64,000 bases of DNA from Chloroflexi bacterium TSY (GTDB taxonomy: Bacteria; Chloroflexota; Anaerolineae; Caldilineales; Caldilineaceae), in assembly GCA_019217005.1 (NCBI GenBank), contig JAHBNG010000025.1, positions 1 to 64,000 on the forward strand, written 5' to 3'. Shown piece after piece: positions 49,081-57,387 of this stretch (its first letter is position 1; each line of letters starts with the position of its first letter). Both the position numbers and the translations under genes were made by a program. The notes under the pieces were generated by a model. It did not search any database and had not been told where the DNA came from. It saw only the letters and a list, made by a program, of their open reading frames with translations.

Positions 49081-50295
49081 CAGTCCAGTTCGTGGGAGAA
49101 GCCATAAGCCAATGATTCCAGCCAGGACGGTGATGCCACACGCAATGGAGAGTATCGGTACGATTCCCACGATCTCAGCCGTGATTCCAGCAAATCCGAC
49201 ACTGAATAGTTCGAGGGTGGATCCAATCATTGTTGACAGGCCACCGACTCGTCCGCGGTAAGCATCGGCGACGTTTTGTTGGAATAAGGTTTGCAGACCG
49301 ACCCGTGCCCCCACCGATGGAATGCCAACAATGAAATAGAGAAGGAAGACCAACGGTATAGAGACAGTTTGATACATGATGAATAGGATTAGGCCCGCTG
49401 TAATCGAGCTGATGCTAAACAGATACGTCGGATTGATGCGGCTTGCTCGTTGCCCAATCAGTACTCCTCCCAGAATGCCACCAATCCCTTGCATCGTCAA
49501 AACCCAGCCATAGGTGGCGGCGTTGGTTTGCAGCACATCATAAAAGAAAGGCGCAAACAGGGGATCCATCATGGTCCCACCTAACGTCGTCACGCCTGTA
49601 ACGACAAAAAGCATCGCAATAGCATGTTCCCGACGAACGATCGAGAGTCCATCTTGCCACTCATGGCGAAACCCACTCCACGATAAAGTGGTCGAATCGT
49701 CAGATGCCGAGTGGGCACGCGTCTTCTCTGGCCATGCATTGACAAAGAACATCAACAGGCCAGCGAGCAAGTAGGAGATGCTATCGAATACGATCACAGA
49801 TTCAAGCCCCCAAATGCCAAACAACACCCCACCCAACGCCGGGCCGATCAAACGTGCAAGTGTATCATTGAGTGAGTTCAGAGAGTTTGCCGTAAGCAGT
49901 TGATTGGGTGCGACGATCTGTGGCAATAGGGCATTCTCGGCCAAGCGAAAGAAAATAGAAACCATCGCTTCCAGAAAAGCAACGATATATACGAGCCAAA
50001 CCCAACCAGTTATCGGAACAGCAAATAGAGGGAGGAGTACGAACATCAGTATCAAATTTGTCACAACCATGACCTGTCTGCGGTCCCAGCGATCAACAAG
50101 CACGCCAGCAATAGTGCTGAAGAGCATGGATGGTACAATCGTTGCCATAACCATCGTGGCCGTCGCCAATGTCGAACCTGTCTGTTGATACACATAAAAC
50201 GGAAGCGCAACCGAGAGCACTCGAGTGCCGGTGAGGGAGATGAGACCACCCCACCACAATAATGAAAAGTTACGTTGACGTAATAGCGTGGACAT
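49063..50295 (-). CDS. MFS exporter, MFS_3/EntS-like, 410 aa
   Basis: I chose the ATG at 50295 (MSTLLRQRNFSLLWWGGLIS) because AAGGAG lies 8 nt before it. Twelve predicted membrane segments with the loop GVLVDRWDRRQVMVVTNLIL, the pattern of small-molecule or siderophore exporters. Substrate unknown. The ECF sigma gene lies upstream on the same strand, 490 bp away, with three repeat elements between. The last residues (STAIN) come from a family G repeat end. Confidence 0.88.
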   Translation of the reverse strand: MSTLLRQRNFSLLWWGGLISLTGTRVLSVALPFYVYQQTGSTLATATMVMATIVPSMLFSTIAGVLVDRWDRRQVMVVTNLILMFVLLPLFAVPITGWVWLVYIVAFLEAMVSIFFRLAENALLPQIVAPNQLLTANSLNSLNDTLARLIGPALGGVLFGIWGLESVIVFDSISYLLAGLLMFFVNAWPEKTRAHSASDDSTTLSWSGFRHEWQDGLSIVRREHAIAMLFVVTGVTTLGGTMMDPLFAPFFYDVLQTNAATYGWVLTMQGIGGILGGVLIGQRASRINPTYLFSISSITAGLILFIMYQTVSIPLVFLLYFIVGIPSVGARVGLQTLFQQNVADAYRGRVGGLSTMIGSTLELFSVGFAGITAEIVGIVPILSIACGITVLAGIIGLWLLPRTGLSTAIN

Positions 50296-50333
50296 GAGCA
50301 GTCTCCTTATGGAAACGCCACTTAATAGAGAAG

Positions 50334-50411
50334 TCACTTAAACTCCGTATTTTCGCAGCATTTTTTACTCTGGCCGCATTGCGGAAAGTACGAAGTGTAA
50401 ATAATCTGACT
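50334..50411. mobile_element. Family C element, copy 3 (78 bp)
   Basis: AGTCACTTAAACTCCGTATT at the left and GTAAATAATCTGACT at the right. Inverted relative to copy 2 and similar along its length. It lies 39 bp before the MFS start codon, in its leader. Confidence 0.75.
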
Positions 50412-50479
50412 ATCAGCTTTGGACTATCAGAAAATGGCGCGTCAAACCCGCAGGGTGTACTTCATCTGCCAGGGTCTAC

Positions 50480-50615
50480 ATATAGCCTTTCAGGAAAAGA
50501 TTTACCTGTCATGGATGGCATTTCAGCCAGTCAGCTAGTCAGCTCTCTGGCTGACCGGCTGAAATGCTGACAAGCTACTGTTTTGCGTGGAAAAACATTA
50601 TCTGAACATCTATAG
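50480..50615. mobile_element. Family A MITE, copy 4 (136 bp)
   Basis: ATATAG and CTATAG ends. In the common outer orientation its core reads TCAGCCAGAGAGCTGACTAG, the same core orientation as copy 3 and opposite to copies 1 and 2. It lies between the sigma-factor gene and the MFS gene. Confidence 0.85.
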
Positions 50616-50633
50616 TTCTGACAAACTACGCTA

Positions 50634-50746
50634 ATAGACAAACCAATTAAAAGTCGGACAATGGAGCAGCAGGCACGCCTCGTGCCGGTCCGGTCGCACG
50701 GGCGAACTCCCTCCTCATTTGTCCAATGTCTATTTGGTTTGTCTAT
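50634..50746. mobile_element. Family F MITE-like element (113 bp)
   Basis: A perfect 13-bp inverted repeat ATAGACAAACCAA (50634-50646, mirror 50734-50746), with more pairing inside (GGACAATGGAG / CTCATTTGTCC) and a GC-rich centre. Only one copy seen. It is 19 bp after family A copy 4 and just downstream of the sigma-factor gene. Confidence 0.65.
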
Positions 50747-50783
50747 AAGATTATGGTATTTCGGTCCTATGGTGATGTGGCCA

Positions 50784-51959
50784 TTAGGCGATTACATCAT
50801 GAACGCCAATAATCTCGCAGGTGTCACGCAAGGAAATGATATCTAGACCAGCCGTGCTCGTCATGGTACGTAAGCGCGTTAAGAAGGCTGGCGTGTTGTT
50901 GGCCACAATTTTGCATGTGGGGAGGATACAGAGTCGCGGATACGTGCGCCAGAATTGTTTCGTTTCTGGCAAGATCAATGCAAAACTGTCCAGAGAGTTG
51001 TTCGTCTCCCAATGACAGGTTCTGCAGGTAATGTGTACCTGGTAACTATCACGCGTTTTGGAACTGGCGTTATTGCGTGTGCCAATCGATGTGGATGCTT
51101 CACGTCCGCATACCAAACACTGCACACTCTGTGATGCCAGAGCTTGGCGGCAATATTTGTCTGCCCAAGAGAGCAAGCGCAAGAGTGCTGGTTTATAGGT
51201 TTTGATCTGTCCAAGCAGATCAGCGAAGAAAGGGATGGAGAGATCCGCCCCATATGCGATATCAACATCATCACACGTTGGGCAACGCAGCTCGAACTTA
51301 CCCATTTGTCTGCTTTTTTGAAATCGTCCCAACAAGCGGTGAGATCCGCACTTGTGACACCAAATGCGGGTTTCTGTCCAGGTATGCTGTTCACTGGGGA
51401 GCAAACCGAACGACATGGCCTCGGCGCGTAACTCATTGGCCAAAATGCGCTGAAACGCCAGCTTGCCCCGATGTGCACGCACAGCAACAGCGTTCTCACT
51501 TAGACCAAGACGCGCCGCTATCTCGGCATATGGCGATTCTTCCACATATTTTTGGACGAGCACCGCCCGCGTTTCTGGTGGCAGCAAAGTAAGGGCTTGA
51601 TCGAGGAGCCCGATAAGCTCCTCACGTTCCAGGTTAAATTCAAGATCGAAATCGTTGGGAAGTTGATCAGCAGCATCTCTCCTTCCGGGCGAATCTGCAT
51701 GCGCCGACGGAACAAGCTTCTTCTCTTCGCGGTAATGGCGGCGGGACCATTCCAAGCACACATTGCGAGCAATCCCGGAAAGCCACGGCGCGACTTGACT
51801 CGTCTCTTGCAGACGGTCTGCACGGCGCCAGGCTCGCAGCAACGTTTCTTGCGCCAAATCTTCGGCAGCACCCCAATGACCAGACAGACGCGCACAAAGG
51901 CGCACCAACCGTGGCCGCTCGGTTGCCAGCATTTTCTCAATATTGGACGAACAAATCAT
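50784..51959 (-). CDS. ECF sigma factor with C-terminal zinc-ribbon extension, 391 aa
   Basis: Region 2 (RLCARLSGHWGAAEDLAQET, then APWLSGIARNVCLEWSRRH) and region 4 (TRAVLVQKYVEESPYAEIAA, LGLSENAVAVRAHRGKLAFQ) are clear, so it should direct RNA polymerase to special promoters. From about residue 195 there are two Cys4 sets (CHKCG...CPTC and CLVCG...CRTC), likely zinc ribbons, in an extension of about 190 residues that most ECF factors lack. The extension may act as a built-in sensor or anti-sigma-like part; this is inference. No separate anti-sigma gene is adjacent. A family C palindrome sits in the leader. Confidence 0.85.
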   Translation of the reverse strand: MICSSNIEKMLATERPRLVRLCARLSGHWGAAEDLAQETLLRAWRRADRLQETSQVAPWLSGIARNVCLEWSRRHYREEKKLVPSAHADSPGRRDAADQLPNDFDLEFNLEREELIGLLDQALTLLPPETRAVLVQKYVEESPYAEIAARLGLSENAVAVRAHRGKLAFQRILANELRAEAMSFGLLPSEQHTWTETRIWCHKCGSHRLLGRFQKSRQMGKFELRCPTCDDVDIAYGADLSIPFFADLLGQIKTYKPALLRLLSWADKYCRQALASQSVQCLVCGREASTSIGTRNNASSKTRDSYQVHITCRTCHWETNNSLDSFALILPETKQFWRTYPRLCILPTCKIVANNTPAFLTRLRTMTSTAGLDIISLRDTCEIIGVHDVIA

Positions 51960-51980
51960 GCGTTTCCTCTTTCTTATAAC

Positions 51981-52048
51981 TCATCATTTAAACTTCGGAC
52001 AGCCATCTCCAATAGAAGATGAACAAATTGTCCGAAATTTAAGTCATG
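51981..52048. repeat. Family C palindromic element, copy 4
   Basis: ATTTAAACTTCGGACA and TGTCCGAAATTTAAGT face each other around about 30 bp. It lies 22 bp before the start codon of the sigma-factor gene. The rest of 52049-52293 holds nothing I can support. Confidence 0.65.
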
Positions 52049-52293
52049 GTTGTATGAGACCTCTATCTTGCGCACCTTCATACACATTCTTATATATGTA
52101 TATTGCCCAAGCTAGCTGAAATCTTACACGGTTTTTGTTTGATTTGCTCGATAAGCCGATCAGATTCATTCGCGGCGTATGATCGGTTGGTCTACGGCCG
52201 TTTGGCATCATGCTGGTAGCCAGAGGAAACGCTCTCGTACCTCTGAGATTATGTAAGCAGGTTGATACTTCGCTTAGACTGACGGTCTTTCTA

Positions 52294-52662
52294 TCAACCA
52301 TGACTTTCTACAGAAAACTTGTTGCCTTCGGGATCGAGGGCATCGACGACCGACACACCTGGTGCAGGTGTACGCACTTCGCTGACCGTGACGCCTTGTT
52401 GCAGCAGTGCATCCCGAGCAGCATTGATCTCATCAACACCGAAGACGAGCTTGGGCGCGTCGTCCCCCAGACGTTGTTCTCCTCCACCATGAAGAGCAAG
52501 CTTGCATACACCTGTGTTCAAGACAACCCAAAATTCGTTGCTATAATCCTCTAAATCGGCTGGATACTCAATTGCGAATCCTAGAATATCCCGATAGAAC
52601 GAAACTTGCTGATTCATCTCCTGAACATAGAGGATTACTTCGATTAAGCCATTGATTTTCAT
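52294..52662 (-). CDS. VOC superfamily (glyoxalase-like) protein, 122 aa
   Basis: One full VOC unit of two beta-alpha-beta-beta-beta modules: INGLIEVILYVQEMNQQVSF, YRDILGFAIEYP and the final VSVVDALDPEGNKFSV. Metal ligands of the glyoxalase type are only partly visible (the Glu at IEVILYV is present). The strong site GAGGAGG precedes the ATG. Possible roles are resistance or small-molecule binding. It stands alone, with repeat elements on both sides. Confidence 0.82.
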   Translation of the reverse strand: MKINGLIEVILYVQEMNQQVSFYRDILGFAIEYPADLEDYSNEFWVVLNTGVCKLALHGGGEQRLGDDAPKLVFGVDEINAARDALLQQGVTVSEVRTPAPGVSVVDALDPEGNKFSVESHG

Positions 52663-52787
52663 AAATACCTCCTCATTTAAATTCTTTTGAAATATGGCAG
52701 AACAAACGTTCTTTCGGTGATTTTACTTTACCAGGCAAACCGTGTGCTTGTCAACTAGAGTGAAATCAAAGAGCGTATTTCACTTTA

Positions 52788-52870
52788 GGGTTTATCCGAG
52801 AAGTTCTGTAACGGTGTATTCTCAACCGAGAAGCTCGTCCAACTCATAACCACTCATCGGATAAGTTCTT
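52788..52870. mobile_element. Family B MITE-like element, copy 4 (about 83 bp, inverted)
   Basis: GTTTATCCGAGAAGTTCTG at the left and CATCGGATAAGTTCTT at the right. More diverged than the other copies and without a clear target duplication. Confidence 0.65.
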
Positions 52871-52937
52871 GGGAGCGAATTATCAAGCTCTCTACCTGAT
52901 CAAACATGTTATTCTGACTAGAAGCATCAGAAAATAA

Positions 52938-52985
52938 AAAGCGGTATCTGTGAATTTCTACAAGGGAATTCACAGATACCGCTTT
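52938..52985. terminator. Perfect 19-bp hairpin, possible terminator
   Basis: AAAGCGGTATCTGTGAATT (52938-52956) pairs with its exact mirror (52967-52985) around 10 nt. Both ends are A/T runs, so it could stop transcription coming from the 53109 gene or be a small palindromic repeat. Confidence 0.55.
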
Positions 52986-52995
52986 GATGTATGAG

Positions 52996-53105
52996 CTTTA
53001 GGCCATTCCAGAAAAAGAATTACCCATAATGATAAGCGTTTCACTCTAGAATGGCTTTGGCTTTTCCCATCGAATTGGGTATTTTATCTTCTGGAAAAGC
53101 CTTAG
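52996..53105. mobile_element. Family H MITE-like element (110 bp)
   Basis: Imperfect terminal inverted repeats of about 30 bp: CTTTAGGCCATTCCAGAA at the left, TTCTGGAAAAGCCTTAG at the right, with TACCCA/TGGGTA further in. One copy seen. It ends 4 bp from the stop codon of the next gene. Confidence 0.6.
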
Positions 53106-53108
53106 ATT

Positions 53109-55061
53109 TTATCCCTCGATTCGAACCAGATGTACGCCCTCTGACGTATTTAGGTAGAGCAAATTGGGATTTGTTTCAGTGAACAAAATCTCCGAGATTG
53201 TCAAATGGTCAAAGGCTGTTCCGACAACTTTGCGCCACACGGTTCCGTTCACTGGTTTTGAATAGATGCCTCTGACTGTGCCCAAATAAATTTGATCTGA
53301 TGGGTGGACAATCAGGGAGAAGATCCCCACTTCGAGCCCAGGAATATCGCGATCGACAACGTTCAATAAGCCCTCATTGGTAAAGTGCCAGGTTTCGCCA
53401 TTGTCCAAGCTTTCCCACACGCCTTTGGCATCAGCAAACCAAACGCGTCCAGTATCAAAGGGATCGGCTGTTAGCATTGACAATCCGAAGGGAGCAGGGT
53501 AGATATTGGGCGTGACGCGCGTCCAAGTTTCTCCCATATCATTGCTGTAAGCCACCAATCCACTCCCGTCTTTGGCGATTGCACCAGCATAGATCGAATC
53601 CTGATTGACCACACCAGGTTGTCTATCACTTAAGAAAACTGCTGCCATTCGATCAACCTGATAGTTTGTCCAAAATGCCTCTGAATTCAGATCTGGGCGC
53701 TGCGACCAGGTTAACCCTCCATCAGTACTGGCATACAGCCAATCACAATCAGTGGCATATAGAACATCTGGATCGAACACATCCGAAAGAATCGGGCGCA
53801 AATTGGCACTATTCGGCAACTCGGTCCATGTAACACCGCCATCGAGAGATTTCAGCATTTTGTCATGCATTTTTTCTTCGTTTTCGGCACAGGGTTTTAC
53901 GGGACTACTGTAGAGAATGTCGGGATTCGTTGCATTCATCACAAAGTTCATGACTTGCGGCATGGAGGTGATCATGCGCCAAGTCTGACCGTCGTTGTCC
54001 GATCGATAGAGCCAACCATTGGCATAGGCATAGATAACATCGCTAAATCGATCGTTAATTACTTTCTCCACCCGAGCACCAGCGAGCAACAGTGCACTTG
54101 ATGGTGCCGTTGGTGTGGCTGTTGGCCGTACAATCATGGGTGTTGGAATGACTCTTGTTGCAGCAGGCATTGGCATTCTCGGCGGTAATACGGCAGTTCG
54201 ACGAGTTGGAGTTGGGGTAAATGTAGGCGTCGGAGTTGGCGTGTTCTGTTCGACGTCAGAAGCGCCCTCATCAGAGGCACCCTCACCAGAAGTACCCTCA
54301 TCAGAGGCACTCTCATCAGAGGCACCCTCATCAGAGGCACCCTCACCAGAAGTACCCTCATCAGAAGCGCCCTCATCAGAGGCACCCTCATCAGAGGCAC
54401 CCTCATCAGAGGCACCCTCATCAGAGGCACCCTCATCAGAGGCACCCTCATCAGAGGCACTCTCATCAGAGGCACCCTCATCAGAAGCGCCCTCATCAGA
54501 GGCACCCTCACCAGAAGTACCCTCATCAGAGGCACTCTCATCAGAGGCACTCTCATCAGAGGCACCCTCATCAGAGGCACCCTCATCAGAGGCACCCTCA
54601 TCAGAGGCACCCTCATCAGAGGCACCCTCACCAGAAGTACCTTCATCAGAGGCATCCTCACCAGAGGCACCCTCATCAGAGGCACTCTCATCAGAAGTAC
54701 CCTCATCAGAAGTACCCTCATCAGAGGTTCCGTCCTCGGAAGTATCGTCATTAGAGGTTCCGTCACCAGAAGTTCCCTGGTCAGAGGCTCCGTCCTCGGA
54801 AGTACCGTCATCAGGAGTTCCCCGGTCAGAAGTACCCTCACCAGAGATTCCTTCATCTACTACGGATTCTCCAGAGTCATTCTGGCTTCGCTCTTCTTGT
54901 GATCCATTGTCGTTTTCAAGGGGACTCTCCGATTGTGCAAGTACCTGCTGCAATCCATCTGATGACATAAAACCATCTGTGGCCAAAGTCACGATCGGTA
55001 GAACAATCATGCTCAGCAGCAACAATGGTGTAATGATAAATATACGTAGCATACGATTCAT
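53109..55061 (-). CDS. Secreted BNR-propeller protein with SDEGA-repeat stalk, 650 aa
   Basis: Signal peptide at the N-terminus (about 1-28, MNRMLRIFIITPLLLLSMIV), then about 200 residues of acidic five-residue repeats (SDEGA/SDEGT/SDESA/SGEGA), a Thr/Pro linker (TPTPTFTPTPT) and a C-terminal propeller of about 340 residues with Asp-boxes (SDNGQTWR, SLDGGVTWT, STDGGLTWS, SNDMGETWT, SLDNGETWH), of the sortilin/Ycf48 type. Probably a surface-displayed recognition domain on a flexible stalk. It has no sorting signal or membrane anchor. The ribosome site AGGAGG supports the start. The repeat DNA is likely to vary in length. Confidence 0.85.
   Translation of the reverse strand: MNRMLRIFIITPLLLLSMIVLPIVTLATDGFMSSDGLQQVLAQSESPLENDNGSQEERSQNDSGESVVDEGISGEGTSDRGTPDDGTSEDGASDQGTSGDGTSNDDTSEDGTSDEGTSDEGTSDESASDEGASGEDASDEGTSGEGASDEGASDEGASDEGASDEGASDESASDESASDEGTSGEGASDEGASDEGASDESASDEGASDEGASDEGASDEGASDEGASDEGASDEGTSGEGASDEGASDESASDEGTSGEGASDEGASDVEQNTPTPTPTFTPTPTRRTAVLPPRMPMPAATRVIPTPMIVRPTATPTAPSSALLLAGARVEKVINDRFSDVIYAYANGWLYRSDNDGQTWRMITSMPQVMNFVMNATNPDILYSSPVKPCAENEEKMHDKMLKSLDGGVTWTELPNSANLRPILSDVFDPDVLYATDCDWLYASTDGGLTWSQRPDLNSEAFWTNYQVDRMAAVFLSDRQPGVVNQDSIYAGAIAKDGSGLVAYSNDMGETWTRVTPNIYPAPFGLSMLTADPFDTGRVWFADAKGVWESLDNGETWHFTNEGLLNVVDRDIPGLEVGIFSLIVHPSDQIYLGTVRGIYSKPVNGTVWRKVVGTAFDHLTISEILFTETNPNLLYLNTSEGVHLVRIEG
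54256..54850. repeat. 15-bp tandem repeat coding the acidic stalk
   Basis: About 30 to 40 copies of a 15-bp unit, most often CCCTCATCAGAGGCA on the plus strand, encoding five residues each. Units are nearly identical in the middle and degenerate toward 54850, the expected pattern of slippage or unequal exchange. The unit length keeps the frame whatever the copy number. The long plus-strand reading frame over it is only a shadow. Confidence 0.9.
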
Positions 55062-55210
55062 TTCAGCCTCCTGATTTGCTGAAATAGCTTGACTTAAAGC
55101 TTTTTACTTCATGCTCATTGTAGAGCGATAGTGATGACGTCGCACGGTTGATTTAGTGACGGTAAATACCGATGTTTGACAAACAGAAACGAATAAAATA
55201 CGATTGATTA

Positions 55211-55762
55211 ATGGCTATTTTGAATGTGATTAAAGTTGGCACTCCACAAGAAAAAATCTTGTTACAATCCACCCAACGCTTGCGCAATTTTGACAAGCAA
55301 CTTCACAAGTTGCTCGACGATATGTTGGAAACGATGCACGAATTTCAGGGTGTAGGTTTGGCTGCACCGCAAGTTGGTGTTGCCAGACGTATTACGGTGA
55401 TCGAATATCCGGATGATGAAGATGATCCGGAAAATACGATGCGGGTCTATGAACTGATCAATCCAAAAATTTTGAAAAGACGAGGCGCAGAGGTTGGGCA
55501 AGAAGGTTGTTTAAGTATTCCGGGGTTTGCGATGGATGTCAAACGAGCAACCCAGGTAACAGTTCGGGCGCAAGATCGTTATGGACACGAACATCGGTTC
55601 AAAGCCTATGGATGGCTGGCACGTGTGATTCAACATGAAGTCGATCATCTAGATGGTAAATTGATGCTCGATAAGGCAATTCAGATTTATCGTTTACAGA
55701 AAAATGAAGAGGGGGAGATTGAGGCAATCCCTCTTGAAGATGCATTTATGCCAACTGCCTAG
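55211..55762 (+). CDS. def: Peptide deformylase, 183 aa
   Basis: Removes the formyl group from the N-terminal Met of new proteins, using a bound metal ion. All three family motifs are present: GVGLAAPQVG (47-56), EGCLSIPG (98-105, metal ligand Cys100) and QHEVDHLDG (141-149, ligands His142 and His146, catalytic Glu143). Length is normal. No clear ribosome site is visible before the ATG. A housekeeping gene next to surface-protein genes, transcribed away from the SDEGA-repeat gene. Confidence 0.95.
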   Translation: MAILNVIKVGTPQEKILLQSTQRLRNFDKQLHKLLDDMLETMHEFQGVGLAAPQVGVARRITVIEYPDDEDDPENTMRVYELINPKILKRRGAEVGQEGCLSIPGFAMDVKRATQVTVRAQDRYGHEHRFKAYGWLARVIQHEVDHLDGKLMLDKAIQIYRLQKNEEGEIEAIPLEDAFMPTA

Positions 55763-55864
55763 ATGTAGCCCTGTCGCGACAGAACGCTGCTGACCAAACT
55801 GTGTGCAATCTCGATAGCGAATTATGGCCAGTCCGATTTTTCGAAGTTTAAGTAGCGTCCTCTA

Positions 55865-57091
55865 TTAGTTCTGGACAGTCACCGTTACCTTACACGGCGG
55901 CGGGAAATTGCCGGTATTATCAACGACAGTCAATTGTATCGTGTAGAGTCCATTCGCCAGGGCGTTCGAATCAAATGCCCAAAGTCGGCCACCGTTGACA
56001 GGGTTGCGATCGCCACCAAGATAGAGAAAGCCGCCACTTGCGTCTCCCCCTGGTGCATATTCAACTTTATAATATTCGAATAATTCGTGGATTGCTATTC
56101 CTGTGACCTCCACGACGCCAGATAAGATCTGATTCGAGCCCGGCATCCTAATAACGACCCGGCTATCAGCACAAACAGGTGCCACAATGGGTGGTGGCAC
56201 AGGTGTTGGTGTTAACGTCGGTGGTGGTATAGGTGTGGGTGGTATAGGTGTGGGTGGTATAGGTGTGGGTGGTATAGGTGTGGGTGTAAATGTTGGTGGA
56301 ATCGGGGTAGGCGGAATCGGCGTTATCGTCGGTTCAGGCGTATTCGTGGATAAAGGGGTTGCTGTAGCTGTTGGTTGAACTGCGGATGGATTTTGCCCAA
56401 CGCTTCCAGCATTATTTGGAAGAGAATTATCAGAATTCTCCGCCACTGAGACGATGAGTGTCGAATTGGGTTCGGCAATGAGCACGGAGGCGGTCGGTTC
56501 AGGTATTGGGTCACGTTGAAGAAAGTCTGCAATACTGGTCTGGACGCTTACAAACGTATTGCTCAGGCCATTGCGTAACGGTGTAATCCCATACCAACCC
56601 CCGATCAACAGCACCCCTACCATCAACCACAAATAGAGCAACCGTCGTTGCCCTGTCTGTTCGACACCTTCAGGATCATCTTTTAAATCAACTTCTTTGG
56701 GGCGATAATCGACTTGCCGTATTGGCGGGAGCGGAGAACCTGCGCTAGTATTTGCAAGGGAAGATAGCAGACGAGGATCGCTTATAGAACGGCGGCGTTC
56801 TAATATCTCTTCTGGATCTAAATCCAAGTAGAGGGCGTAGTTCCGTAAAAATCCTCGCCCCACGATTTCGCCTGGCAATAGATGCCAATCATCTGCTTCT
56901 ATTGCGGAGAGGTACTTTTGACGAATTCTCGTGGCAACCTCAACCTCTTCCAGAGAAACGCCCATTGTCTCACGGCGTTCACGCAAAAGCGTACCGATAT
57001 CGGTCAGACTCGATACATTACTCGATGCGCCATATGTGGAGGAGGTTGTATTGGGTTCGGTTTCAGGGTCACGTGCACCCAAATTGAACAT
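55865..57091 (-). CDS. RodZ-like helix-turn-helix membrane protein, 408 aa
   Basis: The N-terminal HTH_25-type domain (about 30-105: LLRERRETMGVSLEEVEVAT, GRGFLRNYALYLDLDPEEIL) is as in RodZ, which links MreB to the cell wall machinery. One membrane segment (LYLWLMVGVLLIGGWYGI near 150). The outer part has a long Pro/Thr stretch (PIPPTPIPPTP) and a C-terminal beta domain (GVVEVTGIAIHELFEYYKVE) of about 100 residues that differs from the E. coli one. A role in cell shape is likely but not proven. The Pro-rich part is coded by a short tandem repeat (56216-56310). Confidence 0.82.
   Translation of the reverse strand: MFNLGARDPETEPNTTSSTYGASSNVSSLTDIGTLLRERRETMGVSLEEVEVATRIRQKYLSAIEADDWHLLPGEIVGRGFLRNYALYLDLDPEEILERRRSISDPRLLSSLANTSAGSPLPPIRQVDYRPKEVDLKDDPEGVEQTGQRRLLYLWLMVGVLLIGGWYGITPLRNGLSNTFVSVQTSIADFLQRDPIPEPTASVLIAEPNSTLIVSVAENSDNSLPNNAGSVGQNPSAVQPTATATPLSTNTPEPTITPIPPTPIPPTFTPTPIPPTPIPPTPIPPTPIPPPTLTPTPVPPPIVAPVCADSRVVIRMPGSNQILSGVVEVTGIAIHELFEYYKVEYAPGGDASGGFLYLGGDRNPVNGGRLWAFDSNALANGLYTIQLTVVDNTGNFPPPCKVTVTVQN
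56216..56310. repeat. 15-bp tandem repeat in the Pro-rich linker of the RodZ-like gene
   Basis: Units of GGTATAGGTGTGGGT on the plus strand occur four times in a row with degenerate neighbours, coding for (T/I)PPTP-type units. Again a multiple of three, so copy number can change without loss of frame. Confidence 0.75.
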
Positions 57092-57387
57092 AATTTGTCA
57101 AAACTTGAAAGGCTTATCGACTACAAACATGTGTAGTTGGATACTGTTGGTCAGAGTGTATCTTGGGCCTCGTGCTTTGTCAATTCTATGCTGCACTGGC
57201 TTAAATACAGTGTAAATTAAGTAATCGATAATTTTCTCTGACTAAAAACATTCAAAAACTTAGTTGACGCTGTATTAAAGACAAAACAAATAGAAACTGC
57301 ACAACTTGTGGTATACCCCCGTTTAAAGATGTATAGATAACTCTAGAAGTTCCCGCATTACGGGCTCAATCGGGTACAATTCAAATT
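57092..57387. other. Divergent intergenic region
   Basis: About 300 bp between the RodZ-like gene and the amidase gene, A/T-rich, presumably with both promoters. No element could be assigned with confidence. Confidence 0.4.

Noticed and set aside
54256..54850. CRISPR array
   Set aside because: The repeats are contiguous, without spacers, and in frame with a protein gene.
54115..55074. Long plus-strand reading frame rich in SSEAP repeats
   Set aside because: It is the antisense shadow of the 15-bp tandem repeat in the 53109 gene. That gene has a strong ribosome site, signal peptide and propeller domain.
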